Shown: one piece after another, positions 6,816 to 16,141 of the stretch
Layout of the letters: each line of letters opens with the position of its first letter
How positions within the stretch are numbered: position 1 is the stretch's first letter
DNA from: Gammaproteobacteria bacterium
Lineage (GTDB): Bacteria > Pseudomonadota > Gammaproteobacteria > Halothiobacillales > Halothiobacillaceae
Assembly (NCBI GenBank): GCA_029335925.2
Contig: JARJMX020000147.1
Coordinates: 1-17,631, forward strand
Length of the DNA: 17,631 nt
Direction: 5' to 3'
Translations under genes and position numbers: made by a program
The notes under the pieces: generated by a model
The model's input: the letters and a program-made list of their open reading frames with translations, nothing else
What the model was told of the DNA's origin: nothing
Database searches by the model: none

Positions 6816-7898
6816 ATGACGAAGCGAGTTCTGGTTCTTCCGGGGGATGGCATTGGCCCGGAGATCGTCGACGAGGCGGTGAAGGTGCTGGATGTGCTGG
6901 TCGGTGAGTTCGACTTGGACATCGAGATGGATGAGGGCCTGATCGGCGGCGCGGCGTATGACGCAGCGGGTCATCCCTTCCCGGAGAGCACCCGTGAGAT
7001 GGCCCTCGAGGCAGATGCCATCCTGCTTGGCGCTGTGGGCGGACCGCAATATGACGGTCTGCCGCGCGAGCTGCGCCCGGAGCGTGGCTTGCTCGGCATC
7101 CGCTCCGCTCTGGGGCTGTTCGCCAATTTGCGTCCGGCCATCCTCTATCCGCAGTTGGCTTCTGCCTCGACCCTCAAGCCGGAGGTGGTGGCCGGGCTCG
7201 ACATCCTGATCGTGCGTGAGCTGACCGGCAGTATCTACTTCGGTCAGCCGCGCGGCATCGAGGTCAATGCCAAAGGTGAGCGCGAGGGGTTCAATACCAT
7301 GCGCTACGCAGAGTCCGAGATCGAGCGCATCGGCCGGGTGGCTTTCGAAGCCGCCATGAAGCGCAACAAGAAGGTCTGCTCGGTGGACAAGGCCAACGTG
7401 CTGGAGACCTCCGAGCTGTGGCGCGAGGTCATGGAGCGCGTGGCGAAGGACTACCCCGAGGTGGAGCTGACCCACATGTACGTCGATAATGCGGCCATGC
7501 AGCTGGTGCGCGCGCCTAAGCAGTTCGACGTGATGGTGACCGAGAATATGTTCGGCGACATCCTCTCGGATGAGGCTTCCATGCTCACCGGTTCGATCGG
7601 CATGCTGCCGTCCGCCTCGCTCAACGGCTCCAACCAGGGGTTGTACGAACCCAGCCACGGTTCCGCCCCGGATATCGCCGGCAAAGGCATCGCCAATCCG
7701 CTGGCCACCATCCTCTCCGCGGCCATGATGTTGCGTTATAGCCTTGGGCGTGCGGACCTCGCCGAGCGCATCGAGCGTGCGGTCTTTGCCGTGCTCGACC
7801 AGAGGCTTAGGACCCGCGACATCATGGAGCCGGGGATGACCGAGGTTTCCACCTCCGCCATGGGCGATGCCATCGTGGCCGCGCTGCGTGCCGATTGA
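6816..7898 (+). CDS. leuB: 3-isopropylmalate dehydrogenase
   Basis: This 360-residue enzyme oxidises and decarboxylates 3-isopropylmalate to 2-oxoisocaproate with NAD+, the step before the final transamination in leucine synthesis. Landmarks are GDGIGPEI at residues 10-17, [47 protein letters not shown], the Mg2+-binding [16 protein letters not shown] and the NAD site [19 protein letters not shown]. It begins 35 bases after leuD. That gap is AT-rich compared with its surroundings and holds TAAGG upstream of the ATG but no terminator. It belongs to the leuCDB operon and is followed 27 bases later by asd. Confidence 0.97.
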   Translation: MTKRVLVLPGDGIGPEIVDEAVKVLDVLVGEFDLDIEMDEGLIGGAAYDAAGHPFPESTREMALEADAILLGAVGGPQYDGLPRELRPERGLLGIRSALGLFANLRPAILYPQLASASTLKPEVVAGLDILIVRELTGSIYFGQPRGIEVNAKGEREGFNTMRYAESEIERIGRVAFEAAMKRNKKVCSVDKANVLETSELWREVMERVAKDYPEVELTHMYVDNAAMQLVRAPKQFDVMVTENMFGDILSDEASMLTGSIGMLPSASLNGSNQGLYEPSHGSAPDIAGKGIANPLATILSAAMMLRYSLGRADLAERIERAVFAVLDQRLRTRDIMEPGMTEVSTSAMGDAIVAALRAD

Positions 7899-7925
7899 TG
7901 AGTTTTGAAGAAAAGGTTTAGTGCT

Positions 7926-8948
7926 ATGAGTCGTGTATTTGATGTGGCCGTGGTGGGCGCTACCGGTGCGGTGGGCGAGACCATGCTGTCGATCCTGGCG
8001 CAGCGCAAGTTCCCGGTGGGCAAGGTGTATGCCTTAGCCTCTGAGCGTTCGGTGGGCAAGCGTGTGCCGTTCGGCGATCACTACCTGACGGTCGAAAACC
8101 TGGCCGATTTCGATTTCTCCAAGGTGCAGATTGGCTTGTTTTCCCCGGGGGCCTCGGTGTCCGCGGTGTATGCGCCGAAGGCTGCGGCGGCAGGCTGCGT
8201 GGTGATCGACAATACCTCCCAGTTCCGCTATGACGACGACATCCCGCTGGTCGTGCCGGAGGTTAACCCGCATGCGGTGGCGATGTACAAAAACCGCGGC
8301 ATCATCGCCAACCCCAACTGCTCCACCATCCAGATGCTGGTCGCGCTCAAGCCCATCCATGATGCGGTGGGCATCGAGCGCATCAACGTCGCCACCTACC
8401 AGGCCGTGTCCGGTACCGGCAAGGAGGCGATCGAGGAGCTGGCCAGCCAGACCGCCAACCTGCTCAACGGCAAACCCATCAAGGCCGAGGTCTATCCCAA
8501 GCAGATCGCCTTCAACGTCCTCCCGCAGATCGACGTCTTCATGGATAACGGCTACACCAAGGAAGAGATGAAGATGGTGTGGGAGACCAAGAAGATCATG
8601 GAGGATGACTCCATCCTGGTGAACCCCACCTGCGTGCGGGTGCCGGTGTTCTACGGCCACTCCGAGGCGGTGCACATCGAGACGCGCGAGAAGATCACCG
8701 CTGAGCAGGCGCGCGAGCTGTTGCGCAAGGCCCCGGGCGTCGAGGTGCTGGACGAGCATGTGCCGGGTGGCTACCCGACTGCGGTGACCGAGGGCGCCAA
8801 TCATGATGCCACCTACGTTGGCCGCATCCGTGAGGATCTCTCCCACCCGCGCGGCCTTAACCTGTGGGTGGTGTCGGACAATGTGCGCAAGGGCGCGGCG
8901 CTCAATAGCGTGCAGATCGCCGAGCTTCTGATCCGGGATTACCTGTAA
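7926..8948 (+). CDS. asd: Aspartate-semialdehyde dehydrogenase
   Basis: This 340-residue enzyme makes aspartate-4-semialdehyde from 4-aspartyl phosphate with NADPH. It is the branch point to lysine and diaminopimelate (and so peptidoglycan), threonine and methionine. The nucleotide-binding VVGATGAVGETML is at the N-terminus, the catalytic cysteine is C132 in NPNCSTIQ, and the conserved AVSGTGKEAIEEL follows. An in-frame TTG at 7905 would extend it by 7 residues. The ATG at 7926 is preferred because the protein then starts MSRVFDVAVVGATG like its family, with AAGG 9 to 12 bases upstream. It follows leuB by 27 bases, so leucine and aspartate-family synthesis may share a transcript. A 229-base gap to fimV follows, containing hairpins. 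Confidence 0.96.
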   Translation: MSRVFDVAVVGATGAVGETMLSILAQRKFPVGKVYALASERSVGKRVPFGDHYLTVENLADFDFSKVQIGLFSPGASVSAVYAPKAAAAGCVVIDNTSQFRYDDDIPLVVPEVNPHAVAMYKNRGIIANPNCSTIQMLVALKPIHDAVGIERINVATYQAVSGTGKEAIEELASQTANLLNGKPIKAEVYPKQIAFNVLPQIDVFMDNGYTKEEMKMVWETKKIMEDDSILVNPTCVRVPVFYGHSEAVHIETREKITAEQARELLRKAPGVEVLDEHVPGGYPTAVTEGANHDATYVGRIREDLSHPRGLNLWVVSDNVRKGAALNSVQIAELLIRDYL

Positions 8949-8958
8949 GCCTCCCTGC

Positions 8959-8980
8959 GCCGACGAGGTGACGGGTCGGC
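8959..8980. other. Hairpin just after asd
   Basis: GCCGAC (8959-8964) and GTCGGC (8975-8980) form a perfect 6-bp stem around a 10-base loop, starting 11 bases after the asd stop. No T-run follows, so it is not a classical intrinsic terminator. It could stabilise the 3' end of the leu-asd message. Confidence 0.4.
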
Positions 8981-9036
8981 ATTCAAGCGGCGGAAAAAGG
9001 TTGTGCAATCCACCCAACCGCGATTATTTTGTGGGA

Positions 9037-9073
9037 ACCTCGGGAAACGCCATGCATGGCGCCCTTATGAGGT
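9037..9073. repeat. Nested palindrome upstream of fimV
   Basis: A perfect 14-base palindrome, CGCCATG then CATGGCG (9048-9061), sits inside a second inverted pair, ACCTC (9037-9041) and GAGGT (9069-9073), with spacers of 6 and 7 bases. Two concentric symmetric elements suggest a dimeric regulator site or a structured leader. Around it (8981-9177) I see no other gene. A weak TTGTGC/GATTAT promoter-like pair at 9001-9027 could drive fimV. Confidence 0.45.
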
Positions 9074-9177
9074 GCTCTCGTGGTTAAGATGGCAGCATGA
9101 AGCCGCTGTCTGTCGGCCCTGAGCGTTCCATCCAACATCCTGGGCGGTGTGGAGCACCGTCCCCTTGGAGATACGAC

Positions 9178-11718
9178 ATGCGGAAATTGGCCCTTGCGCT
9201 TGCATGCGCCTCGATTTTCGGAACATCGAACGCCCAGGCCATGGGACTGGGGGAGGTGGTGGTGCGTTCCTATCTCAACCAGCCCTTGCTTGCCGAAATT
9301 CCTCTTGTCGATGTTTCGGCCCAGGATCTGGAGAATATCCGTGTCCGTCTCGCCAACGCACAGGCCTTCGAGCGCCAGGGTTTGTCCCTGAGTGCCGTGT
9401 CCGGACGAATCCAACTCCAAGTGCAAGGCGGCCAACGACCGCATGTGGTGCTGACATCCAAGGCCCCGATCCATGATCCGGTGCTGGGGCTGGTGCTCGA
9501 ACTGGAGGGTCCCGACGGAATCATTCAGCGCAGCTATGACATCCTGCTCGACCCCGTCAGCTACCGCGCCCCGCTGCCGAACGTGAGCGGGGCGGATGTG
9601 CCGACCGCCCCAAAGGTCGCCGACATGAGCCTGCAAGGCAGCGTGGAGAACGGTTATTACCGGGTACGCGAGGGTGAAACCCTGTGGCGCGTGGCCTACA
9701 ACCTGCGTCCAAAGGGGGTGAGCACCGAGCAGATGATGGCTGCCTTGCGGGAAGCCAACCCCAAAGCCTTCGCCAGCTCTGGCCGGAGCGAGACGCTCCT
9801 CTCCGGCGCGATCCTGCGCATTCCCGATACCGAGGAGATCCTACGGGCACGGGCGCGGAAGCAAGAGGCCCCTGTGGCCCCAAAGGCCTCTGCCGAGGCC
9901 GTGGCACCCACCGCCAAGGCGGTCGAGAGCCTTGCCGAACCCAGGGTAGCGATCGTGGCGCCTGATTCGCCGGTGCCGACCGTCCCCGCTCCCGTGGTGG
10001 GTGAGGTTGTCAGCCCGCCTGTGACGGCCTCAGAGCCGATGAACGGGGCTGGTGGCGAATCCGGCCTGCAGGAGCAGCTCGAGGCCGCGAGGGTCGAAAA
10101 GGAGCAGCTTCTTGCGCGCTTCGAGGCGGTCGAGGGGCAGATGCAGAAGATGGAGGAGCTGCTGCATCTTAAGGACGAGCAGATCAAGCAGCTGGAGGAG
10201 CTTTTGCAAGCGGCCGCGCCTGGTTCGGAAAAGACGGCTCCGGTCGAGGTGAAGAAATCCCAGCCGTCGCTGGCAGCGCCCTCGCAGCCCGAGGAGAAGG
10301 ATGACTTGCTGACTACTCTGACTCAGCTGGTCGTCCTTGTTGGTGTAGGGGGGGTAGGGGTCTTGCTTCTCGCCTTGCTGATCGGCCGTCTGCGTCGTCG
10401 TCGGGAAGAGGCGATGGTTCAGGCCGCACCGGTGGTTCGGCCTGAGGCGTCGGCTCCGGTCGCTAAGGCCGCCCCCATGGCGGCCGTTGCAGGGGCCGCT
10501 GTGGGCGGAGTGGTGGCGGCGACCCTAGCGGAAGAGGAGGCTTCCGGGGCGGTGATCGATCCGGTGCAGTCGGTACTCGAGGAGGTCGATGTCATGCAGA
10601 CCTATGGGCTGCATGAGCGGGCGCGTGAAGTGCTTGACGAGGCCATCACGCGCATGCCCGAGGCCGATGTCCTGCAGGCCCGACGTGTCCGCCTGTTCCA
10701 CGAGATGGGAGCACGGGATGAGTTCCTGCGTGCCGCCGAGGCCTACCGCGCCACGCATCCTGCCAAGGATGATCCGCACTGGGCTGCCATCCAGGCCATC
10801 GGTACGGCGGCCTATGCCGATGCCCCTCTGTTCGGTGGGGTCGCTGTCGTCCAGTCTGAACCCTCGGGCGAGGCCGCCCGCGCGTCTGAGGTTGAGACCA
10901 TCCCAGAGCCCCATCCCTCCTTCGTCCTGCCGGAGGCGGCTAGCGAGCTGGAGCAGGCAACCGCCATCCAGGCGGGAGAAAGGGTCCTTGAGTTGCCGTC
11001 AGCGCCCGAAGCCGTCGAACCTCTCTCCGCGATGGTCGCTGCGCCGGAACACTCCACCCAGGAGGAGGCGAGCATCGAAACCCTGTCGCTCGAATGGCCC
11101 GCGCTCGAGCTGGGCGAGAATAAAGAAGCGGGGGAACCTCGGGGCGTTGAACCCGAGCCGCTCCCGGTTTTCGATCTGCAGTCCCTCTCACTCGAACCTG
11201 CTGGAGAGAAAGTGTCCTCTTCGGTGTCTGAGATCGAAGAGGCGCTCGTCCTGCCGGAGGTGGCCAGTCCCGAGTCTGAGGCTCCACGCGTATCGGCTGC
11301 AGAAGCACCCGCCATGGCCAAGATGACGGCTGAGCAGGGCATCAGCGAGGATGACCTGATGCTGTTGGGGTTGGATACAGTCGATCTCGAGGCTCAGCCG
11401 CTGGATCTTCTCAACCTGTCCGTAAGCGAGGAGTCTCAACCTACTCCGTCAATCGCAGCCGCGGCACCGGCTGTGGTGGAGCCTGTCACAACCCCTGGAC
11501 AAGCTCCAGTTGTCCCGGCGAGGGAGCTGGCCTCGGCACCCTCCGCGACTCCGGCGGAAGCCTTCGATGAGCGCTCGATCAAGCTGGACATGGCGGAGGC
11601 CCTCATTGATCTGGGGGATCTCGATGAGGCGCGAAGCATGCTCGAGGAAGTCCTCTCCAGTGGGGAGGATGAGCTTTCGGCGCGTGCCCGCAAGATGCTT
11701 GAGCGAACTTCGCCCTGA
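9178..11718 (+). CDS. fimV: FimV-like pole/pilus assembly protein with LysM domain
   Basis: This 846-residue inner-membrane protein anchors to peptidoglycan and is needed in Pseudomonas for type IV pilus secretin assembly, twitching and type II secretion; the Vibrio homologue HubP organises the cell pole. A signal peptide covers residues 1-21 (cut after AQA). The conserved FimV N-domain follows (LGEVVVRSYLNQPLLAEIPL), then LysM (about 160-216), an Ala/Pro/Val-rich linker, a coiled coil (297-344) and one membrane span (about 384-403) followed by RLRRRR. The cytoplasmic part is long and Glu/Ala/Pro-rich, with a TPR-like segment (461-527) and the conserved C-terminal FimV domain (about 798-846, KLDMAEALIDLGDLDEARSMLEEV). 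ATG 9178 follows TTGGAG by 7 bases; an in-frame ATG at 9097 would put 27 non-signal residues ahead of the signal peptide. With pilZ upstream it implies type IV pili. Confidence 0.93.
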   Translation: MRKLALALACASIFGTSNAQAMGLGEVVVRSYLNQPLLAEIPLVDVSAQDLENIRVRLANAQAFERQGLSLSAVSGRIQLQVQGGQRPHVVLTSKAPIHDPVLGLVLELEGPDGIIQRSYDILLDPVSYRAPLPNVSGADVPTAPKVADMSLQGSVENGYYRVREGETLWRVAYNLRPKGVSTEQMMAALREANPKAFASSGRSETLLSGAILRIPDTEEILRARARKQEAPVAPKASAEAVAPTAKAVESLAEPRVAIVAPDSPVPTVPAPVVGEVVSPPVTASEPMNGAGGESGLQEQLEAARVEKEQLLARFEAVEGQMQKMEELLHLKDEQIKQLEELLQAAAPGSEKTAPVEVKKSQPSLAAPSQPEEKDDLLTTLTQLVVLVGVGGVGVLLLALLIGRLRRRREEAMVQAAPVVRPEASAPVAKAAPMAAVAGAAVGGVVAATLAEEEASGAVIDPVQSVLEEVDVMQTYGLHERAREVLDEAITRMPEADVLQARRVRLFHEMGARDEFLRAAEAYRATHPAKDDPHWAAIQAIGTAAYADAPLFGGVAVVQSEPSGEAARASEVETIPEPHPSFVLPEAASELEQATAIQAGERVLELPSAPEAVEPLSAMVAAPEHSTQEEASIETLSLEWPALELGENKEAGEPRGVEPEPLPVFDLQSLSLEPAGEKVSSSVSEIEEALVLPEVASPESEAPRVSAAEAPAMAKMTAEQGISEDDLMLLGLDTVDLEAQPLDLLNLSVSEESQPTPSIAAAAPAVVEPVTTPGQAPVVPARELASAPSATPAEAFDERSIKLDMAEALIDLGDLDEARSMLEEVLSSGEDELSARARKMLERTSP

Positions 11719-11741
11719 TGATCTCTGTGATCCCCTTCCCT

Positions 11742-11771
11742 GCCAGCCTTCGGGCTGGCTTTTGTGTTTTT
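11742..11771 (+). terminator. Intrinsic terminator after fimV
   Basis: GCCAGCC, a TTCG tetraloop and GGCTGGC form a perfect 7-bp stem (11742-11748 with 11753-11759), followed by TTTTGTGTTTTT. This is a textbook rho-independent terminator 23 bases after the fimV stop. Its T-tract ends 5 bases before the truA start codon. Confidence 0.92.
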
Positions 11772-11776
11772 GAGTC

Positions 11777-12556
11777 ATGAGAATCGCCCTCGGCGTTGAA
11801 TATCAGGGTACGCGCTACCACGGCTGGCAGCGGCAGGTGGGGGTAGACAGCATCCAGGCCCGTCTGGAGGCCGCCATTGCCAGTGTTGCGGCCCATCCCA
11901 TCGAGTTGGTCTGCGCCGGACGGACTGACCGCGGGGTGCATGCGACCGTGCAGGTGGCCCATTTCGAGACCACGGCGAGGCGTGAGCCCCATGCTTGGCA
12001 ACTGGGCATCCTTGCCAACCTGCCCAAGGACATTGGCGTGCTCTGGGTCAAGGCGGTGGGGGAGGGATTTCATGCCCGTTTCTCGGCCACGGCTCGACAG
12101 TACCGCTATGTCATCTATAACCGCCCCAACCGTCCGGGCCTGTTGTACGGGCGGGTGACCTGGCAACGCAAACCCTTGGATGCCGAGTTGATGCATAAGG
12201 CAGCCCAGCATCTTGTGGGCACGCACGACTTCACGAGTTTCCGCGGCAAGGACTGCCAGGCCAAAAGCCCAGTACGTACCCTCGAGTGGATCCGCGTGAC
12301 CCGCGATGGGGATTACCTTTATCTCGACGTGCGCGCCAACGCCTTCCTGCATCACATGGTGCGCAATATCGCCGGAACCCTGATGCAGGTGGGCATGGGG
12401 CTGAAGCCGCCCGAATGGGTGGTGGAAGTGCGCAACGCCTGCCTGCGCGAGGCGGCGGGATTCACCGCCCCGGCCGATGGCCTGTACCTAGTGCATATCC
12501 AGTATCCTCAGGAGCATGGCCTGGAGCTGGCTCCGCGGTTGCCGGTTTTCTACTGA
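11777..12556 (+). CDS. truA: tRNA pseudouridine(38-40) synthase
   Basis: This 259-residue enzyme isomerises uridines 38 to 40 in the anticodon stem-loop of many tRNAs. The N-terminal block LGVEYQGTRYHGWQRQ, catalytic aspartate D51 in CAGRTDRGVHA, and FTSFRGKDCQAKSPVRTL identify TruA, as does the C-terminal FLHHMVRNIAGTLMQVG. Its ATG is only 5 bases after the U-tract of the fimV terminator and no Shine-Dalgarno sequence is visible. Expression would therefore need read-through or an unusually short leader. The next in-frame starts would delete the conserved N-terminus, so 11777 is kept. It is the first gene of truA-trpF-trpB-trpA-accD-folC-dedD. Confidence 0.96.
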   Translation: MRIALGVEYQGTRYHGWQRQVGVDSIQARLEAAIASVAAHPIELVCAGRTDRGVHATVQVAHFETTARREPHAWQLGILANLPKDIGVLWVKAVGEGFHARFSATARQYRYVIYNRPNRPGLLYGRVTWQRKPLDAELMHKAAQHLVGTHDFTSFRGKDCQAKSPVRTLEWIRVTRDGDYLYLDVRANAFLHHMVRNIAGTLMQVGMGLKPPEWVVEVRNACLREAAGFTAPADGLYLVHIQYPQEHGLELAPRLPVFY

Positions 12557-12587
12557 GTGCGTTTGTGCTCTGTTACCATACAAACTT

Positions 12588-13232
12588 ATGTCGCTTCCAT
12601 CCCATCACCGCACCCGCATCAAGATCTGCGGCATCACCCGTCCCGAGGATGCCCTCGAGGCTGCGCGTCTTGGCGCGGATGCCGTGGGTCTTGTGCTCTA
12701 TCCGCCCAGTCCGCGAGCGATTGATGTCGTGCGCGCCGCGCGTATCCGTGACGTGCTGCCGCCGTTCGTGCAACCAGTTGCCCTGTTCGTGAATCCTACC
12801 GAAGCCGAGGTTGAGGCAGTGCTGAAGCTGATTCCCGAGGTCATGCTGCAGTTCCACGGCAGCGAAACCCACGAGTTCTGCGCCTCCTTCGGGCGCCCGT
12901 ATCTTAAGGCCTTGCCCATGGGGCGGGGGTGCGATCCGGTCAACGAGGCCGCCCGCCATGCGCGGGCCAGCGGCTTCTTGCTCGACAGTCATGATGCGGG
13001 CGGGGTGGGCGGAACCGGACAGACCTTCGACTGGTCCACCATCCCGGCCCTCCAGCGTCCGCTGGTGCTCGCTGGTGGCCTCCGCCCGGAGAATGTGGGG
13101 CAGGCCGTGCGCAGTGTGCGCCCGTGGGCGGTGGATGTCAGTTCGGGCGTCGAGTGCGCCCCAGGAATCAAGGATCCCGCCAGGATGGCCGCATTCATCA
13201 ACGAGGTTCGCCATGCCGACCGCAGCGATTGA
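12588..13232 (+). CDS. trpF: Phosphoribosylanthranilate isomerase
   Basis: This 214-residue TIM-barrel enzyme catalyses the Amadori rearrangement of N-(5'-phosphoribosyl)anthranilate in tryptophan synthesis. The catalytic base is C14 in [11 protein letters not shown]. The general-acid aspartate is in [20 protein letters not shown], and the phosphate-binding loops are [10 protein letters not shown] and VDVSSGVE. It is a stand-alone TrpF, not fused to TrpC. The frame is open upstream through truA, but the ATG at 12588 yields the family start. It lies 31 bases after truA, with no clear ribosome binding site before it. The 3' end overlaps trpB by 20 bases. Confidence 0.96.
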   Translation: MSLPSHHRTRIKICGITRPEDALEAARLGADAVGLVLYPPSPRAIDVVRAARIRDVLPPFVQPVALFVNPTEAEVEAVLKLIPEVMLQFHGSETHEFCASFGRPYLKALPMGRGCDPVNEAARHARASGFLLDSHDAGGVGGTGQTFDWSTIPALQRPLVLAGGLRPENVGQAVRSVRPWAVDVSSGVECAPGIKDPARMAAFINEVRHADRSD

Positions 13233-14427
13233 CTTTACCCAATACCCCGACGAGCACGGCCATTTCGGCCCCTACGGCGGCATCTTTGCTCCCGAGACCC
13301 TGATGGCCCCCTTGGAGGAGCTGGCCGAGGCCTATGCGCGGGTCAAGAACGACCCGGCTTTCCAGGCTGAGCTCGATGCTGACCTTGCGGATTATGTCGG
13401 TCGTCCAAGTCCGCTCTATCTTGCGAAACGCCTGACCGAGGAGCTTGGCGGGGCGAAGATCTACCTCAAGCGCGAGGACCTCAACCACACCGGTGCCCAT
13501 AAGGTGAACAACACCATCGGCCAGGCCCTGCTCGCCAAGCGCCTGGGCAAGACGCGCATCATTGCTGAGACCGGCGCCGGCCAGCATGGCGTGGCCTCCG
13601 CGACCGTGGCTGCGCGCCTGGGGCTTGAATGCGTGGTGTATATGGGCGCCGACGATGTGGTGCGCCAGGCACCGAACGTTGCGCGCATGAAGATGCTCGG
13701 CGCCACCGTGGTGCCGGTCACCTCTGGCACCCGCACCCTCAAGGACGCGCTCAACGAGGCCATGCGCGACTGGGTGACGAATGTGGACAACACCTTCTAT
13801 ATCATCGGTACGGTGGCCGGGCCTCACCCGTACCCGATGATCGTGCGCGATTTCCAGGCCGTGATCGGCCGCGAGGCGCGCCGCCAATGTCTGGAGAAAG
13901 AGGGGCGCCTGCCGGATGCGCTGGTCGCCTGTGTCGGCGGCGGATCGAATGCCATCGGTCTGTTCTATCCCTTCCTTGGCGATGAGTCAGTCAAACTTTA
14001 CGGCGGAGAGGCCGGTGGCCTCGGTCTTGAGACCGGCCAGCACGCCGCACCGGTGTGCGCCGGCCGCCCGGGCGTGCTGCACGGCAACCGCACCTACCTG
14101 ATGGAGGATGAGAACGGCCAGATCATCGGCACCCACTCCATTTCCGCCGGGCTCGACTACCCGGGCGTGGGCCCGGAACACGCTTGGCTTAAGGACACCG
14201 GCCGCGCCAACTATGTGGCGATCACCGACGACGAAGCGCTGGAGGGGTTCCGCATGCTGACCCGCAGCGAGGGTATCATCCCGGCGCTGGAGTCCAGCCA
14301 TGCCATTGCCTACGCGATGAAGCTTGCCCCGACCATGGATAAGGATGCAATCATCATCGTCAACCTCTCCGGTCGCGGCGACAAGGATATGAACACCATC
14401 GCCCGCATCGAAGGCTTCGAGTTCTGA
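13213..14427 (+). CDS. trpB: Tryptophan synthase beta chain
   Basis: This 404-residue PLP enzyme condenses indole with serine to give tryptophan, forming the alpha2-beta2 complex with TrpA. The Schiff-base lysine is K97 in HTGAHKVNN, followed by [11 protein letters not shown] and the PLP-phosphate loop GGGSNAIG. The start at ATG 13213 is preceded by GAGG at 13203-13206, inside the trpF coding region, giving [23 protein letters not shown], a normal TrpB N-terminus. The 20-base overlap with trpF and 2-base gap to trpA indicate translational coupling. Confidence 0.98.
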   Translation: MPTAAIDFTQYPDEHGHFGPYGGIFAPETLMAPLEELAEAYARVKNDPAFQAELDADLADYVGRPSPLYLAKRLTEELGGAKIYLKREDLNHTGAHKVNNTIGQALLAKRLGKTRIIAETGAGQHGVASATVAARLGLECVVYMGADDVVRQAPNVARMKMLGATVVPVTSGTRTLKDALNEAMRDWVTNVDNTFYIIGTVAGPHPYPMIVRDFQAVIGREARRQCLEKEGRLPDALVACVGGGSNAIGLFYPFLGDESVKLYGGEAGGLGLETGQHAAPVCAGRPGVLHGNRTYLMEDENGQIIGTHSISAGLDYPGVGPEHAWLKDTGRANYVAITDDEALEGFRMLTRSEGIIPALESSHAIAYAMKLAPTMDKDAIIIVNLSGRGDKDMNTIARIEGFEF

Positions 14428-14429
14428 GC

Positions 14430-15251
14430 ATGAGCCGTATCGCTTCCCGTTTTGCCGAACTTCGCGCGGTCAACCGCGCCGCGCTGATTCCTTACATCAC
14501 CGCTGGTGATCCGCATCCGGATCAAACCGTGGGCCTGATGCACCACCTGGTCGCCCAGGGAGCGGACCTTCTGGAGCTCGGTGTGCCGTTCTCCGACCCC
14601 ATGGCCGACGGGCCGGTGATCCAGCGCGCCATCGAGCGTGCGCTGGCCCACCAGGTGTCTATGCACGACGTGCTGGCCATGGTACGCGCCTTCCGTCAGA
14701 CCGACCCCACCACACCCGTCCTCCTCATGGGCTACCTCAATCCGATCGAGATTTTTGGGTATGAGGCTTTTGCCCGTGAGGCGGCCGCATCCGGAGTGGA
14801 CGGAGTGCTGACCGTGGATATGCCGCCCGAGGAGACTGCGGGCTACAACGAGGCTCTGCAGGCCGCTGGCCTAGACCGTATCTTCCTCGTCTCGCCGACT
14901 ACCCCCGCGCGCCGGGTCAAGGTGATCGCGCAAAAGGGGAGTGGTTTTGTCTACTACGTCTCGCTTAAGGGCGTGACCGGTGCTAAGACCTTGGACGTGG
15001 CCGATGTGGAGCAGCACCTCGCCACCCTGCGCAGCCAGATCGAGCTGCCGCTAGGGGTAGGCTTTGGCATCCACGATGCGGTATCCGCCGCCCAGGTGGC
15101 GCGTATTGCCGACGCGGTGGTGGTAGGCTCGGCCTTGGTACACCTGATCGAGACCCACATGAACGATCCCGAGGTCATGCGTCAGGCCCTAGGTGGACTG
15201 GTGGCCGAAATGCGCGCGGCCATGAATCAGGCTCGCCGCCAAGGGGGTTGA
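14430..15251 (+). CDS. trpA: Tryptophan synthase alpha chain
   Basis: This 273-residue TIM-barrel subunit cleaves indole-3-glycerol phosphate and passes indole through the tunnel to TrpB. Catalytic E49 ([11 protein letters not shown]) and D60 (MADGP) fall at exactly the positions known from the enteric enzyme. The loop [22 protein letters not shown] and the phosphate site GVGFGIHDA are intact. It starts 2 bases after the trpB stop, with only a weak purine stretch ahead, so coupling to trpB is likely. The TGA stop is 2 bases before the accD ATG, and the trpA 3' end carries the accD ribosome binding site. The other trp genes (trpE, trpG, trpD, trpC) are not in the window. Confidence 0.97.
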   Translation: MSRIASRFAELRAVNRAALIPYITAGDPHPDQTVGLMHHLVAQGADLLELGVPFSDPMADGPVIQRAIERALAHQVSMHDVLAMVRAFRQTDPTTPVLLMGYLNPIEIFGYEAFAREAAASGVDGVLTVDMPPEETAGYNEALQAAGLDRIFLVSPTTPARRVKVIAQKGSGFVYYVSLKGVTGAKTLDVADVEQHLATLRSQIELPLGVGFGIHDAVSAAQVARIADAVVVGSALVHLIETHMNDPEVMRQALGGLVAEMRAAMNQARRQGG

Positions 15252-15253
15252 GT

Positions 15254-16123
15254 ATGAGCTGGATCCAGAAACTTCTCCCCTCCCGCATCCGCACTGAAGG
15301 CGCAGCCAAGAAGGCCATCCCCGAGGGGCTGTGGATCAAGTGCGATGCCTGCGGCGCCGTGCTTTACCGTGCCGAGCTGGAGCGCAACCAGCAGGTGTGT
15401 CCCAAGTGCGGACATCATATGCGCATCGGCATCCGTAAGCGCCTGGATTACTTCCTCGACCCCGAGCCGCGTGAGGAGATCGCCCCTAACCTCGAGCCGG
15501 TGGATGTGCTCAAGTTCCGCGACCAGAAGAGATACAAGGACCGCATCACCCAAGCGCAGCGCACCACCGGCGAGAAGGAGGCCTTTATCGCCATCAAGGG
15601 GCGTGTGCTCGGTGTGCCACTCATTGCAAGTGGTTTTGAGTTTGCCTATATGGGCGGCTCGATGGGCGCAGTCGTGGGCGAGAAGTTCGTCCGTGCCGCC
15701 AACCGTGCGCTGGAGGAGAAGATCCCGCTGGTCACCTTTACCGCCTCGGGGGGCGCACGCATGCAGGAGGCCCTGTTCTCGCTGATGCAGATGGCCAAGA
15801 CCTCCGCTGTGCTCACTCGCTTGTCCAAGGCCGGGGTGCCTTACATCGTGGTGCTCACCGACCCGACCATGGGCGGGGTTTCTGCAAGCTTCGCCATGCT
15901 TGGGGATGTGCAGATCGCCGAGCCGAATGCCCTGATCGGCTTTGCCGGCCCGCGGGTGATCGAGCAGACGGTGCGCGAGAAGCTGCCGGAGGGCTTCCAG
16001 CGCAGCGAGTTCCTGCTTGCCCATGGCGTGGTGGACATGATCGTGCCGCGCAACGAGCAGCGCGAGACCATTGCCCGCATCGTCAGCATCTTGCAGAAGC
16101 GCCCGGCTCCCACCGTGGCCTGA
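15254..16123 (+). CDS. accD: Acetyl-CoA carboxylase carboxyltransferase subunit beta
   Basis: This 289-residue beta subunit of the carboxyltransferase half of acetyl-CoA carboxylase supplies malonyl-CoA for fatty acid synthesis, together with AccA, AccB and AccC encoded elsewhere. The N-terminal zinc ribbon has C30, C33, C49 and C52 (C-x2-C-x15-C-x2-C). The crotonase-like domain follows, with [45 protein letters not shown] and [10 protein letters not shown]. An in-frame TTG lies at 15248, but the ATG at 15254 is preceded by AAGGGGG with 6-base spacing. The position between trpA and folC is a conserved arrangement in several gamma- and betaproteobacteria. Confidence 0.97.
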   Translation: MSWIQKLLPSRIRTEGAAKKAIPEGLWIKCDACGAVLYRAELERNQQVCPKCGHHMRIGIRKRLDYFLDPEPREEIAPNLEPVDVLKFRDQKRYKDRITQAQRTTGEKEAFIAIKGRVLGVPLIASGFEFAYMGGSMGAVVGEKFVRAANRALEEKIPLVTFTASGGARMQEALFSLMQMAKTSAVLTRLSKAGVPYIVVLTDPTMGGVSASFAMLGDVQIAEPNALIGFAGPRVIEQTVREKLPEGFQRSEFLLAHGVVDMIVPRNEQRETIARIVSILQKRPAPTVA

Positions 16124-16141
16124 TTGCCTGCCCATCCTTCC

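Noticed and set aside
8959..8980. Hairpin after asd as an intrinsic terminator
   Set aside because: No T-run follows the stem, so only a generic hairpin is annotated.
9097..9177. In-frame ATG that would extend FimV by 27 residues
   Set aside because: The extension has no signal-peptide character and would bury the clear signal sequence that begins at the ATG at 9178, which has its own TTGGAG site.
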